From positions 13,287,912 through 13,345,911 of the forward strand of contig CM043965.1 in NCBI GenBank assembly GCA_014529385.2: 58,000 nucleotides of DNA, in the 5' to 3' direction. The notes under the pieces were generated by a model. That model was not told the origin of the DNA. It did not search any database and worked only from the letters and a program-made list of their open reading frames with translations. Source of the DNA: Adiantum capillus-veneris. Lineage: Eukaryota; Streptophyta; Polypodiopsida; Polypodiales; Pteridaceae. Each line of letters opens with the position of its first letter. Within the stretch, counting starts at the first letter, position 1. Below are positions 34,519 through 45,530 of the stretch, one piece after another. The position numbers were made by a program, and so were the translations under genes.

Positions 34519-35990
34519 ATGGCTGACAATAGTAGAGAGAGTGAAATTATGTTGATGGCTTTGATTTTGCTAATGATCAATCTACTAATGATGCTCCTAT
34601 GCTTGGGAACTATCTTGTTACAAGGCTTCAAAAAGCCATGGGCAACCCATCCCTCCAAGGAGAAGTGCAATAGCAATTACGCATTCATGGGACTCTCCAC
34701 TCTCCTTACCTAGAAGAGGGAGTGCCTATGAAAGCTCCTAGTGAGATTTCTAAAAGAGGGAGTGCCTATGAAAGCTCCTAGTGAGATTTCTAAAAGAGGG
34801 CTCTCTACGGTGAGAGAAGAGGAGGACCCATACAAAGGGCTCAAAAGTTACAAGTTGATGGGGCAACTCCCTCACAAAGGAGAGCCCAAATCTCAATGGT
34901 ACAGCCCCCACCGAAAGAACGAGAAAGCAGTGAATCTCTTGCCACCTCAATGGAGATGGAACCACGAAGAGGGTAGGCAAAACGCTCTCCAACACCCCCT
35001 AACGGAGAAGACCATGCATAGTCCTTCTAACCATAATTCAAAGAAGGAAGAAAGGAAATATGAGAAGAAAAAGGTGAGAAAGAGTTCACCCTCTTCTCCA
35101 GCTTCATCATCCTCCTCCTCTTTTGAAAGAAGTGATGGTGTAGCTCCCAAAAGAACTCAAAAGGAGAGGCCAAAGGAAATCCTATGCCGCTTGGAAGAGG
35201 TCATCGTCCAAGCTCAAACAGTTCAAGGAGGGAGGAAATAGTATCTCTTTTCTTACCTACGATGGCACCTTTGGTGCTACGGACAAAGTCTTGGCCTTTA
35301 TTCAACAATTTGATGCGGCATTCGGAGATGAGAACTTCACGGAGTCCTCTAAGATACGTCATGTAGCCATGCATCTCCAAACGTCCTCCAGGCAATGGTG
35401 GTCTAGCCTACGAGCAAACAATGAAGCTCCACAAACACAGAAAGCTTTAAGAGCTTCCATTATGAAGCAGTTTTTGTCTAGGGATGCCAAAGACAAAGTG
35501 CTCACCGAATGGCGAAGCTTGAAGCTCTCTCCCTACAAATCTATTCACACACATGTAGACAAGTTTTGCGATTTACATCTCAAAGCCACTGTCTAAAAAA
35601 AGATAGAATTTGGAGAGCAAAAACAACAATTTTGTGCGGGTTTATCTGAAGATATGGTAGAGTATGTCAACTCCCAAAGGCCTTGCACTATTTCAGCGGT
35701 CATGCACCATACTATGCTGGCCTCGCGAATCAGCTTTCAACAAGGGGCTAAGAAAAATATTAAGCCCATGGAAATCAAAGATCATAATGAGCCTAAGGGG
35801 AAGGACCGTGTCCAAAAGTCTCCCAAGGGCGACTTCAACAACGACAAAGATAAGGAGAAGGGATTCTATAAAGGCAAAAATAGACTCTCTCCTGAAGAGC
35901 TAGAGCGTTATCGCAGGGATAACCGTTGTTTCAAATGTGGGGATCAAGGGCATGCTTATCGTGCTTGCCCACAAAAGAACACATGCAATG
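34519..35990 (+). pseudogene. D Gag
   Basis: A start MADNSRESE at 34519 is followed after a frameshift by DFANDQSTNDAPMLGNYLVT. A 40-bp tandem repeat (34711-34800) and a charged linker with a Ser run near 35100 lie next. The capsid domain is clear from 35230 on: ISFLTYDGTFGATDKVLAFI, IRHVAMHLQTSSRQWWSSLR, IMKQFLSRDAKDKVLTEWRS and FCAGLSEDMVEYV, with a TAA at 35594-35596. The zinc knuckle is CFKCGDQGHAYRAC. Gag forms the particle and binds RNA. Confidence 0.8.
34711..34800 (+). repeat. 40-bp tandem repeat in D gag
   Basis: AAGAGGGAGTGCCTATGAAA recurs with period 40 (34714 and 34754), and a partial third copy starts at about 34794. Confidence 0.92.
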
Positions 35991-36039
35991 AACCTCCTAG
36001 AGCTTCCATAGTTGAAGTTCAAGAAGAAGATGCTCATCG

Positions 36040-36563
36040 CAAAGGATCTCCTCTACGCCATGCTTGGGGAAAGGTAAGAGAACATGATGCTTTCATTCTC
36101 TTTGACAATGGCTCTACTCACTATTTCATATCCACGAATTCAACCACTAAGCTAGGCATCCAAGCCTTTGAGATGGGAGATACCCTACCAGCCGAATGGT
36201 GCTTTCAAGGGAGAAGAAGTCTCAGTTACTCCCTTAATTGGGAAATTGAGGCTTCATGTCCAAAACTATGTGGACAAAGAGGATTTTTTCATATCTCCCC
36301 TTAAGCATGAGGATGTAATCCTAGGGGCACCATGGTTTGATCGCATGGTGACCAACATCGAGTTACCTAAAAGGAAAATTTACTTTAAGTACAGGGACAA
36401 AGACATGTACATATATGCTAACGAGTTAGGTAACACTATACCTCTTGTACATAAGCAAGCTTTTTATAAGTCAATAAAGAGCTCTATTTCCGTGTACATG
36501 ATATTTGTAAAAGACTCTCAAAAGGAACCTAATGTTTTGTCAAATAAAAATAAAGGGAATTAA
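36040..36563 (+). pseudogene. D aspartic protease
   Basis: The active-site region reads AFILFDNGSTHYFIST. The usual Asp-Ser/Thr-Gly is Asp-Asn-Gly here, which would weaken or abolish activity. After a frameshift near 36190 the C-terminal half follows: TPLIGKLRLHVQNYVDKEDF and DVILGAPWFDRM. It ends at a TAA (36561-36563). Confidence 0.8.
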
Positions 36564-36589
36564 AAAAATCTGGGTTATCTAATTTTCTT

Positions 36590-37400
36590 AATGAATTCCA
36601 AGATGTTTTATTGACGACATCCATAATGAATTGCCTTCAAAACGAGGGGATGATGACCATGCAATTGAGCTTCTTCTAGGAAGCTCACCACCTAATAAAC
36701 CTCCTTATTGAGTTTCTCAATCTCAACAAGAGGAAATTATGCGGCAAGTGCATGGGTTGGTTGAGAAAGGAATGGTTAGGCCTAGTTCATCTCCATTTTG
36801 TTCACCAGTTTTATTAGTGCAAAAGAAAGATGGCACATATCGTATGTGTGTCGACTATAGAGCACTAAATAGGATCACTATCAAAAATAGCTTTCCCATT
36901 CTGTGGGTAGAAGACCTATTTATTAAGCTACAAGGATCGACCTACTTCAGTAGGATTGACCTAAAAAGTGGTTGTCACCAAATAAGGATAGTGGATCAAG
37001 ACATTGTAAAGACCACATGGCACTACGTTTGGTCTCTACAAATTCATTGTCATGCCTTTTGGCTTGACCAATGCACCAGCTACATTCAACCGCATGATGG
37101 AGAACCTCTTTAGGCCTCACCGCAATTACATTGGAGTGTTCTTTGATGATATAATCATCTACTCCAATTCCTTGGACAAACACAAAAAGGTAATTTTTCA
37201 AGTTCTACGAGAGAATAAGCTTTACATAAATCAAAAGAAAAGTGAATGTTTCTTACAAGATTCAATATTTAGGTCGTATTATCTCTAAATATGGCATCCA
37301 AATGGATCCATCAAAGTTATAAGTAATAAAAGCATGGCCTAATCCAAAGAATCCACATGAATTAAGAAGCTTTATAAGTATGTGTGCATACTACAAACAC
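36590..37400 (+). pseudogene. D reverse transcriptase
   Basis: It has FLNEFQDVLLTTSI, then EEIMRQVHGLVEKGMVRPSS, VLLVQKKDGTYRMCVDYRAL and TYFSRIDLKSGCHQIRI. A frameshift near 37050 moves to [20 protein letters not shown]. The catalytic motif is FFDD (GVFFDDIIIYS), a variant of the usual YLDD/YMDD with both Asp kept. Several stops precede the N-terminal part. Confidence 0.85.
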
Positions 37401-38277
37401 TTCATAGAAAAATTATCACTCATAGCAGGATCATTGCATGACCTGAAAAAAAACAATGTTAAGTATGCATGGACTACCAAAGAGAAAACTAATTTTGAAA
37501 AGCTTAAAGAGAAGCTTATCTCTCAAATTGTGCTTACACTACCAGATCTCTCAAAAGCCATTTGAGGTCCAATGTGACGCTTGTGGTGATTGCCTTGGAG
37601 CCGTGCTGGTCCAAGAAGGACACACCATAGCATATGATAGTCGAAGGCTTGACCCAATTGAGCAAGCTCTAGGCATATATGAAAAGGAACTGTTAGCAGT
37701 TCTACATGCCCTAGACACGTGGAAGCACTATTTATTGGGAACTCCTTTCATTCTGCAGACGGATCACCAAAGCCTCAAGTACTTCATGACGCAGACCAAG
37801 CTCTCCGACAAACAAATGAGATGCACAAATTTCCTTTCGCAATTTCATTTTCATATTGCTCATATTTCTGGCAAGCATAATCAAATAGCCGATGCACTCT
37901 CAAGACGACCGAGAGTGAATATGGTTTCCATAGCAACTCACAATGATCTATCTTCTATGATAGATGAGTATGCTATCAATCCTGATTTTAAAGATGTGAT
38001 GTCAGCCCTTGCACTAGGGAAGAAAGAGGAACCATTTACCCTACAATATAATTATATCCTCTATGGTAATAGGCTATGTGTTACTAACTCACTACGTGAG
38101 AAAGTAATGTATGAATCTCATGCTCCTCCATATGCGGGGCATAGAGGGATTCAAGCTACCCTAAGAGGGATAGAAATGTACGTCTATTGGCCTACCATGA
38201 AAGCGAACATACAAGAGTATGTTTCAAAATGTGTGGTTTGCCAAAAGACAAAGTTTGATAGAGGGTAGCAACCTGGT
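37380..38277 (+). pseudogene. D RNase H and integrase zinc domain
   Basis: The connection (CAYYKHFIEKLSLIAGSLHD) leads, after a frameshift near 37560, into RNase H: FEVQCDACGDCLGAVLVQEG, YEKELLAVLHALDTWKHYLL, LQTDHQSLKYFM and ADALSR. The integrase HHCC module follows: ESHAPPYAGHRGIQATLRGI, VYWPTMKANIQEYVSKCVVC. The frame ends at a TAG near 38266. Confidence 0.88.
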
Positions 38278-39290
38278 TTGCTTCAACCTTTGTCAATCCC
38301 TAATTCAATCTGGGAGAGCATATCCATGGATTTTATCTTCGGATTGCCTAAGTATATCCATGGGAATATGGGAATATGGACAATAGTATACAGGCTTAGT
38401 AAACAAGCGCATTTCATACCTGTCAAAAAGACTATAAGGCCCATCAAATGGCAACCCTCTTTATATCACAAATCTTTAAGTTCCACGGCTTGCCAATGTC
38501 AATAGTGTCGGATAGAGATCCTAGAATGACTAGCAATTTTTGGAAGGGTCTCTTTGAGAATTTAGGTACAAGCCTAAAGTTCTCTTCGGCTTATCACCCG
38601 CAAACGGATGGCCAAAGTGAGATAGCTAACCTAAATTTTCTTGATCTACTAAAAGCTTATGTCACCGAAGTAGATCAAAGGTCCCGATGGGAGAAGTACT
38701 TATCTTTAGTGGAGTATGCTTACAATAGCATTGTACATACTTCCATGAGAAAAGCACCTTTTGAGGTAATTGAGGGAAGGTCAAAAATTCCCCTGCTATT
38801 AAAGGTACATGGGAAGATCTTTGTCACTTCACATGAATACAGCCACGACCTACAAGAATTTTTCCAAAAGATTAAAGATGCTATATTCATCTCATAGTAA
38901 AGGCAAAAGGCTACTGCTAGCAAGCACAGAAGAGCCTTGACCTTTAAAGAAAATGATTGGGTCTTGCTTAAATTTCCCAAGGCTCGATTAAGGTACACGA
39001 CGGGCAAGAATCCTACGGGACACCAAAAGTACTATGCTAAACTAGCAAAGGTACAATGGCCCCTTTCAGATTCTTAAGCCAATCAATGAAACGGCTTATC
39101 AGCTCAAGTTTCCCAATCATTGGCTCATACACAATGCTTTCCATGTGAGCCTATAAAAGCCTTACAAAGGAGATCCACCCCATGAAGCAACCATTGAAGG
39201 CCCACCGGAGATCGAAGACCAAGAAGAGGTGTTGCAGCCCGAGTCCATTCTCTGACACAAAGACAAGGTAGTGAGAGGCGGTAAGATTGT
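38278..39290 (+). pseudogene. D integrase core and C-terminus
   Basis: It starts LQPLSIPNSIWESISMDFIF (first Asp). After a frameshift near 38450 it continues FHGLPMSIVSDRDPRMTSNF (second Asp) and YHPQTDGQSEIANL (Glu), so the D,D-E triad is complete. The C-terminal part has TFKENDWVLLKFPKARLR, then PINETAYQLKF-like and HNAFHVSL segments in other frames and a chromodomain-like lead-in (EIEDQEEVLQPESIL). The chromodomain core itself is lost. Confidence 0.82.
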
Positions 39291-40115
39291 CCGATGGTAT
39301 GAGCGGGATGGAAACAGACACAACACCTCTATAATCACCTGACACACACTCTTGGGATGATACACACATACACACACACTATGGGACACCACTCGGCTTA
39401 CACAACCCACTTGGCGGAGACAGGGAACACACCGATGGAGTGAGAGGAGAGAGACTGTCCATTTTTCCATTCAACACAGACACACACACACACACACACA
39501 CACACCCAAAAAACTCAGCTCAAAGGAGAAAGATTTTTTATGATTAGATACAATTGAGCTTGGTCCAGCACTAATGGGGCACATAGCTCACACAATGAAA
39601 TATATCAAATACAATCACAAATTTAAACAGAGGCTTCGCTCATATGAGAAACTTACACAGTCAAAACAAAAGAAAACTAGTGAGGAATCTGGCAAAATGG
39701 ACATCACCATTGCGTCTGGAACGGCCCAAAACCCCAATCTTCAATATCAAAATGCTCAAATCCGACCTTGAATGAGAAGTTTATGGCCAAAACAGGCTCC
39801 AAAAATAGCGAAAACTCAGTTGCTATTGTTCTTCTTCCTCTCTCCACGTTTTTTTGCACGGTTTTTAGTGTCCACACTTCACTTTATCCCTTGGGCACCT
39901 TTGGCCTTTCGATTGACCTCAAACGGCCCTGAAGAGAAGAAGAGGGAAGAATTCAACTTTGATTGATACACCAAATCCAAGACCTTCTTTGATTAAAGTT
40001 GATCTTCCAAGGATAGCTTACAAGAATGGCTAGTCTTCCTCTAGCAGAAAGTGTAGCCTTAGGCTTATGTTAATGGCTAAGTACAATTAAGCATTACTAC
40101 TCACTCCCTCATGAA
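39291..40115. other. Non-coding gap between D and the B LTR
   Basis: I see no coding region. It contains CA repeats (39479-39504). At 39697-39742 there is a stretch (AAATGGACATCACCATTGCG) similar to 45275-45320. Part of the segment is probably the 3' portion of the B LTR, because B remains LTR-like past the point where the A copy ends. Confidence 0.5.
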
Positions 40116-41006
40116 TTCCTCTCATCAATGGCTTGAATGGCTTGAATGCTTCAATGGTTTTCAAGGAAGAAGAGGTCCCTTTTATAGGTGAAGGGAACCC
40201 CCAAGGGTTTACACAAGAAGAGAAAAGCCAGTGTGAACAGAAACTGGAAAAGTTAGAAATGAGTTGTCCCTGCATGATGTGGGCAGACTAGGGTCCAGTA
40301 TTTTGATCATATCTCCTCAACCGTGGCTCCAAATAAAAAAGTAAAAATATGGGCAGAAAGTTCAGCTCACTACCTACGAGTTTCATTTTACATGCATTTT
40401 CCAATTTGGATTGGAACCTTGTGTAAAAAACTCATCAAAATAGGGTATAGTTTTGGCAGTAAAAGTCTTCTTGTGGTCCCCTTAGCCTAGACTTTTATTT
40501 GATTCCAGTGGACACCTCATGCCATATTAAAGCATGACATTGCTCCTTGAATTTTTTTTGTAATCATGCTTGCAATAATGCATTAAAATAAGTGTATCTT
40601 TGAAATCATGCCACCTAGTGTCCCACTAGGATTTGATTCCCTCCTAGTAGCTATTTAAAAAGAAATATAAGAAAAATATGAAAAATACATAGAATATATA
40701 TATATTGGAAGTTACCCTAGATATAGGATCTAGCTAGGGTGTGAGATAATAATGAGATATTAGAAAGAAAAAATCAATGCTTTTTGCCCCAAGTTAAAGA
40801 GGCAGAGTTATTGACGCTTTTCCCATAGTACTTTTTGACGGTAAAGTAAGGATACATTACCCTTGAGATAAATAATAGGATGAGATAGAAAGCATATTAT
40901 TATACTTAAATATGCATATGTATATTACAGGAAATATTATTATGTATCTAAAAAGTTACAAGATAACTCTTGTAGTATGTGTTCCCACTATGTACATGTC
41001 ACAGCA
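40116..41006 (-). repeat. B 3' LTR (part shared with A)
   Basis: On the minus strand it begins TGCTGTGACATGTACATAG at 41006 and aligns with 30013-30893, giving an inverted pair of nearly 0.9 kb about 9.2 kb apart. Relative to A it has a short duplication (GCTTGAATG) near 40130. A polypurine tract precedes it. Confidence 0.88.
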
Positions 41007-41010
41007 CGAG

Positions 41011-41028
41011 ATCCACCCCCTCTTAACC
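41011..41028 (-). other. B polypurine tract
   Basis: The minus strand reads GGTTAAGAGGGGGTGGAT just before the LTR. Confidence 0.8.
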
Positions 41029-41116
41029 TGCACGTCCTCCGATATGTGCCACATTATTTATTTGTAAAATCATTCCTCTTGTACATCTTCCTTGCTTTCA
41101 TATTCACTGGATGATT

Positions 41117-41702
41117 TCAGAGCTTCATCTTCACTTGATCTTCACCTGTGTTTTGCTCTCCTTCCTCATCAACATCTTCTGGATCATTGTCTCCTCTTCT
41201 CTTAAACATTTTGATCCTTTTTCCTGCAATGGGAATCTTTACTTCTGTACCACCTAGTTCAGACAAGCTGTAAGTAGCATTTTCATGCACATTCTTTACA
41301 ACATACGGTCCAAACCATCTATTTGAAAACTTACGCATGACTGTGTGTTGGTTATCAAGGCTACTATCATAAGTAGTCCTTGTTTTTCAACCCTACATTT
41401 TTGAGTCATTCTTTTGCAGCCTCAATGTCTCCAGGTCTTCTCTCTAGTTGCCTTATGCGCAATGCAAGGAGATCTTCCGTGTTAAGCCCCTCTTGCCAAG
41501 GTAGTACATTCCATGTGGGAATTGTATCTTCAATCAGCATCACTGGCTTTTGACCATACATTAGCTCCGCAGGCATGTAGCCAGTTACTGAGCTATGTGT
41601 TCTACGATCAGCCCATAAAGCATATGGCCTCACCAACTCTTCCTTTGAAAGCCTTGGCCAAAGCTTTGATGATAGGAGGGTGCCCTCTTTCACTCTTTCC
41701 AT
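41117..41702 (-). pseudogene. B integrase C-terminal part
   Basis: Two pieces in different frames. 41406-41702 has the end of the core (YALWADRRTHSSVTGYMPAE, WNVLPWQEGLN, LRIRQLERRPGDIEAAKE). 41117-41338 has FSNRWFGPYVVKNVHENATY and SELGGTEVKIPIAGKRIKMF, a GPY/F-like module. The end is acidic (DPEDVDEEGEQNT). No chromodomain is present. Confidence 0.8.
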
Positions 41703-41976
41703 TGCCTTCAGGGTTGTAAGCTGTAGTAAGAGAAAGCTTGATTCCTAATCTAGAAAAGAACTCCCTTGGTTCCTCCACATCCAATTCACCTCTGTCTGCA
41801 GTGATCTTTCCCACACAACCATAACGGAAAATCACCTCATCAAGAAGGAATTTGCACACAGCTTCTTTGGTTTTAGCTCTTAATGCTCTTCCTTCAACCT
41901 CGTTAGTTAGGTCCTCTCGTGCAAGAACCAAGTATCTAATCTGCCAGAGTCCTAAAGGCATTGTGACTAGACCCAC
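41608..41976 (-). pseudogene. B integrase catalytic core
   Basis: It has YLVLAREDLTNEVEGRALRA, RYGCVGKITADRGELD (second Asp) and LTTAYNPEGNGKSERGH (Glu). The first Asp block is poorly kept (MPLGLWQIR). It joins the zinc module at 41967 by a frame change. Confidence 0.83.
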
Positions 41977-43091
41977 GGATATGTAGGGTGCAATCCATCA
42001 CGATGTCGGACATTTGAATACATTTGACAAGTTACACACGACTCTACAAACTGAGGTACATCTTTATACATACCCTTCCACCAGTATTTTTCTTTCAACA
42101 TGGAGAAGGTTGCCCACACACCCCTGTGTCCAGCCCATAGACTCTCATGAAACTCTTGCATGAGCTTTACTTGAGTCTTTTTTTTACATATAACCCGTTG
42201 TAGTGTAGCACCCTTCTGTTTAGGATGCTTCCACAAGTAACCATCCCTCAAAAAGTACCCATATTCTTTCTTGCGTATCCTCTTGAATTCTTGTTCAGAC
42301 CAATCATCATGTTTTATTAGAGTACTCAAGTAGCTTCCAATAAGAAGCCAATCACCTTCATAAAGATCTTTCAAGAACAATTCAAGTGAATTAGTCATGC
42401 AGACATTGCTACCTTTGACATGAGAGATAGAATAGAACTTTGTGCCTACATCATCTCCCTCATCAATCATTTGTGACTCATCTTCATACCTTGCCCTTGA
42501 TAGCATATCTGCCACTGTATTATCTTTACCTGCAATGTGCTTAAACTCGGGATTTAAGGACTTAATGTAGGCAATCCACCGCAACATAGCAATGTCTGGC
42601 GTTGAACAGCTTGTAATCATCCCAAGAAGTGGTAGACAATCTGTTTCTACAACCACACATGCACCAATTAGGTACTCTTTCCCATTTTTCAAGGCTGTAA
42701 CCATACCCCATAACTCTCTCTTTATCTGTGGATAGTTTCTTTGGCGAGGACTTAGTACCTTTGCTCCAAATCTCACCACATACCCGTGTCCTTCTTCGTC
42801 ATCTTGCCCTATTGCCCATCCAATCCCTGTAGGACTGGTGTCTACTTTCACAATTACTGGCATTTGACACTCATAGTCTACCTTTCTCAAAGTTGGTGCT
42901 AAATGGAGCAACTCCTTTAGCTTTTTCATGGATTTTACATGTGCTTCTTTCCATTTAAACTTTTGATTCTTTCTAAGCAGTTGATAAAGAGGATCAGCTA
43001 CATGTGCATAATGTGGAATCCAAGTAACATAGAAGACACATGCTCCCAGAAACCTTCTAACCTCAGTGATGCTAGTGCACGTTTCTTTCAT
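41967..43091 (-). pseudogene. B RNase H and integrase zinc domain
   Basis: This 374-residue open block starts in the RT connection (RRFLGACVFYVTWIPHYAHV). It covers RNase H (VKVDTSPTGIGWAIGQDDEE, SPRQRNYPQIKRELWGMVTA, VETDCLPLLGM, ADMLSRARY). It ends in an HHCC module (FHESLWAGHRGVWATFSMLK, WWKGMYKDVPQFVESCVTCQ). It shares its frame with the RT palm, separated by one TAA at 43125-43127. Confidence 0.88.
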
Positions 43092-43124
43092 TCTTTGGAT
43101 GGCATCTACCTTTGCTGGACAAGG

Positions 43125-44091
43125 TTACCTACCATATGGCCCGCACATGTGCCCCACAATGAGCACTTCATTGACACTAAACATAGACTTTTTCCCTGAC
43201 AATGTAAGATTCACTTCTTCCAACCTAAACAAAATTTTATCACAATCATTTATGTGATCTACCACAAACCTGCAACATCCCTTGAGATCCAAAGCTTTAT
43301 CTTTGTCACTTTCTTCACATCCTTTGATAGGCAAATCATCAATGAAAGGCATTGTGATTTGAGGAATAAAGTCACGTAAGACTTTATTCATCCCATTCAT
43401 CATATGTGCAACCGAGTTGGTTGCTCCCTGTGGCAAGGTATACATCCTTACCAAACCCAAAGGTGTCCTCATGGTTGTCAAGTCTTTGCTTTCGATTGCA
43501 AGCTGAAATTGATCATACCTTGAGTAGAGATCTCCCATTGAGTAGATTGCCCTCCCTGCAAACGCCTATGCAAACTCATCCACAATTGGACCTATACCTA
43601 CATTTCTAATTGTCACCTTGTTCACTGGTTGCATATCTTGGATGAAGCGTAGAGAACCATTCTTCTTTGGAACTGTGAACCACCTGTTTGAGTATGGAGC
43701 ATAAGAAGGCTCCAAGATTCCCATTTTGATTTTCTCATTTAGTAGCTCTCCTAACTTTGGCAAATGAGCCTTTGGAACCGGAATAGGCCACAGATTCCAA
43801 GGCACATGAGGTATTGTGAAAATTACCATAGGAGCTACAATAGAAGGATCAACACATCCTATCTCATGTGGATCAAATGCAAAAGCCTTACCATGATTTG
43901 AAAGCATTTCTTTGAAGCACTTTGTCTCCTCCTGTGTTAGAAACTCCTCGCGACCAATTTGCAACTCTTTGAAAAGACTCCTTTGTGAAGGTATGTCCAA
44001 TCTTTTTAGGATTCCTCAAACTTGGTTGTAAAGAAGCCTGTTCAATCTTTTCCCTATTGTTGGGTGGTAAGGGTGAAGCTACTGGTTTCAC
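43125..44091 (-). pseudogene. B reverse transcriptase
   Basis: The N-terminal part (43566-44000) has REEFLTQEETKCFKEMLSNH, IPVPKAHLPKLGELLNEKIK, WFTVPKKNGSLRFIQDMQPV. After one stop (43566-43568) the same frame continues with GDLYSRYDQFQLAIES, MYTLPQGATNSVAHMMNGMN and the catalytic FIDDLPIKG. Both catalytic Asp are present. The PQGATNS block replaces the FGLTNAP of the other Ty3 elements here, marking a separate lineage. Confidence 0.85.
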
Positions 44092-44099
44092 CTTCTTTG

Positions 44100-44423
44100 C
44101 TACACTCTTGTATTTAGTTTCAACATGGACTTCTGGGCCAAAACTGTTTGGTTTTCTTTAAAGGCTTCTATTACTTGATACATTTCCATAGAGCAAACTT
44201 CCACAACTTCATTTTCAAAATGCAAACTAGACCCCATTATAGCATCAAGCTCACCTATAGTATCTACAAAAGAAACTTGTTCACACAAACCCAAAACATT
44301 TTCAGTAGGCTCTAGCAACCCACTCTTTTTCATGCCTATTTGTACATTATGCACATATTGCCTCTCACATCTCTTCAAATATTCAAGTTTTGTAAAACAT
44401 ATTGATCCATTCCTTGTTACCAA
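44100..44423 (-). pseudogene. B linker between protease and RT
   Basis: A 107-residue open block (YLKRCERQYVHNVQIGMKK, FVDTIGELDAIMGSSLHFEN) that I do not recognise as a domain. Its position between protease and RT makes it a polyprotein spacer. Confidence 0.5.
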
Positions 44424-44500
44424 GGAGCTCGTTGAGAAAGTTTCACATATTTTTGGATCAAGCGAGACCCTTTTTCTTTCTGTACCATTGCAATCCCGCT

Positions 44501-44945
44501 TTACAATGGTACTTGGCCAAAACCCATAATTTCTCTATGATCATGAAACTCTTTTCTCACCTTTGGTAGAGGATGTTCTCTAAGGTTGTCATGATTTCTT
44601 TCATGGTTTACACAAATTGTGAGAAATTGGACAGCATGTTTACCATCTTTGCTGCATAACCTAGCATATGCTGAACCATCGTCCATTACCTTTGTTTCCA
44701 TTCGAACTCCCACGATGTAGGGTTGTCCAAGGATGAGATGATATGAAGATGTATCCTGTACAAAGAAGTTTTGGTCAATCTTTACATCACCTATTGTCAC
44801 CTTCACACCTGGACATGCTACATACAATTCACTGGATGAATTGTTTGCCACTTTTACCATCCAGCCATGATCTGTGTCCATCGGCCATTTGCACTTGTTG
44901 TAGGAACTCTTTGACATTATGTTTATTTTTAAACCATGGTTGATC
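44501..44945 (-). pseudogene. B aspartic protease, N-terminus cut by breakpoint
   Basis: From GATC 44942-44945 the minus strand reads INHGLKINIMSK, KWPMDTDHGWMVKVANNSSS, CPGVKVTIGDVKIDQNFFVQ, HLILGQPYIVGVRMETKV and FLTICVNHERNHDNL. The lead-in expected before it is at 32460-32508. The position of the catalytic Asp is Asn here (N-H-G), so it is probably inactive, whatever the rearrangement did. Confidence 0.8.
44942..44945. other. Inferred inversion breakpoint, right (GATC)
   Basis: B protease on the left and C integrase on the right meet here on the minus strand. The partner breakpoint is the GATC at 32509-32512. Confidence 0.75.
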
Positions 44946-45240
44946 AAGAAGGAGCCACACTTTATCCCCTTCTTTGTATTTTGGATGTTGCATGCGATGG
45001 AGATCTGCACTTTCCTTATACTTGGATTGAGCTTCTTTGATATGAATTGTAAGTTCTTTGTGAATTGCAGATAATTGTTGTGTAAGATGAATAGCAACTC
45101 GATTCTTGACTTGATAGTGTCTGTAGGATATCCTGTTTGGGATGTTGACCATAATTAGCAAAGAATGAAGTGTGACGGGTGGAGGCATGAAAACTGTTAT
45201 TGTAGGAGAATTCTACTAGCGGTACAATACCACTCTCACA
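44946..45240 (-). pseudogene. C integrase, upstream part
   Basis: The minus strand reads IVPLVEFSYNNSFHASTRHT, SFFANYGQHPKQDI, then in another frame IHIKEAQSKYKESADLHRMQ and HPKYKEGDKVWLL, ending at the GATC. This is the post-catalytic part of a chromovirus integrase. The next expected segment ([10 protein letters not shown]) lies at 32530 on the plus strand. The right end fades into non-coding sequence near 45240. Confidence 0.8.
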
Positions 45241-45530
45241 TCCGAGAGCAAACCATGTGTGGAATCCTTGCCAAATGGACATCACCATTGCATTTGGAGC
45301 GTGTCAAAACCCCAGGTTAAACCCTAACCTTTCATAAATCGCATTCTGTATGCAAAAGTTACGCAAAAAACACTGTTTTGGAGCTCGAAAAATGACCTGC
45401 GAAAATGAAAATTTTCATTCTTCCTGCAAGTATGGCTGCAAAAAAAGATACACACTTGCAATACACCCTCCTCTCAATCTTAGGAATGTCCCTCAAGCTT
45501 CCATGAGCACATATCTAGTGGTTGATCACC
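45241..45530. other. Non-coding gap
   Basis: I find no coding region. The part at 45275-45320 resembles 39697-39742 in the same orientation. The C2 LTR tail starts at 45531. Confidence 0.5.

Larger units (their letters stand above)
34107..39290 (+). mobile_element. D: chromovirus-like Ty3 element
   Basis: In order it has primer-binding site, gag with zinc knuckle, protease, RT, RNase H, integrase and the start of a chromodomain-type tail; the 3' LTR was not identified. All genes carry stops or frameshifts. It lies wholly inside the inferred inverted segment, so in the ancestral arrangement it would read on the other strand. Confidence 0.85.
40116..44945 (-). mobile_element. B: Ty3 pol and 3' LTR, right half of the A/B element
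   Basis: On the minus strand the order is protease, linker, RT, RNase H, integrase, polypurine tract, LTR. There is no gag and no 5' LTR. The protease begins abruptly at GATC 44942-44945. The RT motif FIDDLPIKG and integrase blocks YLVLAREDLTN and CVGKITADRGE mark a Ty3 lineage different from T1, C, C2 and D. I infer that it is the continuation of A. Confidence 0.85.
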
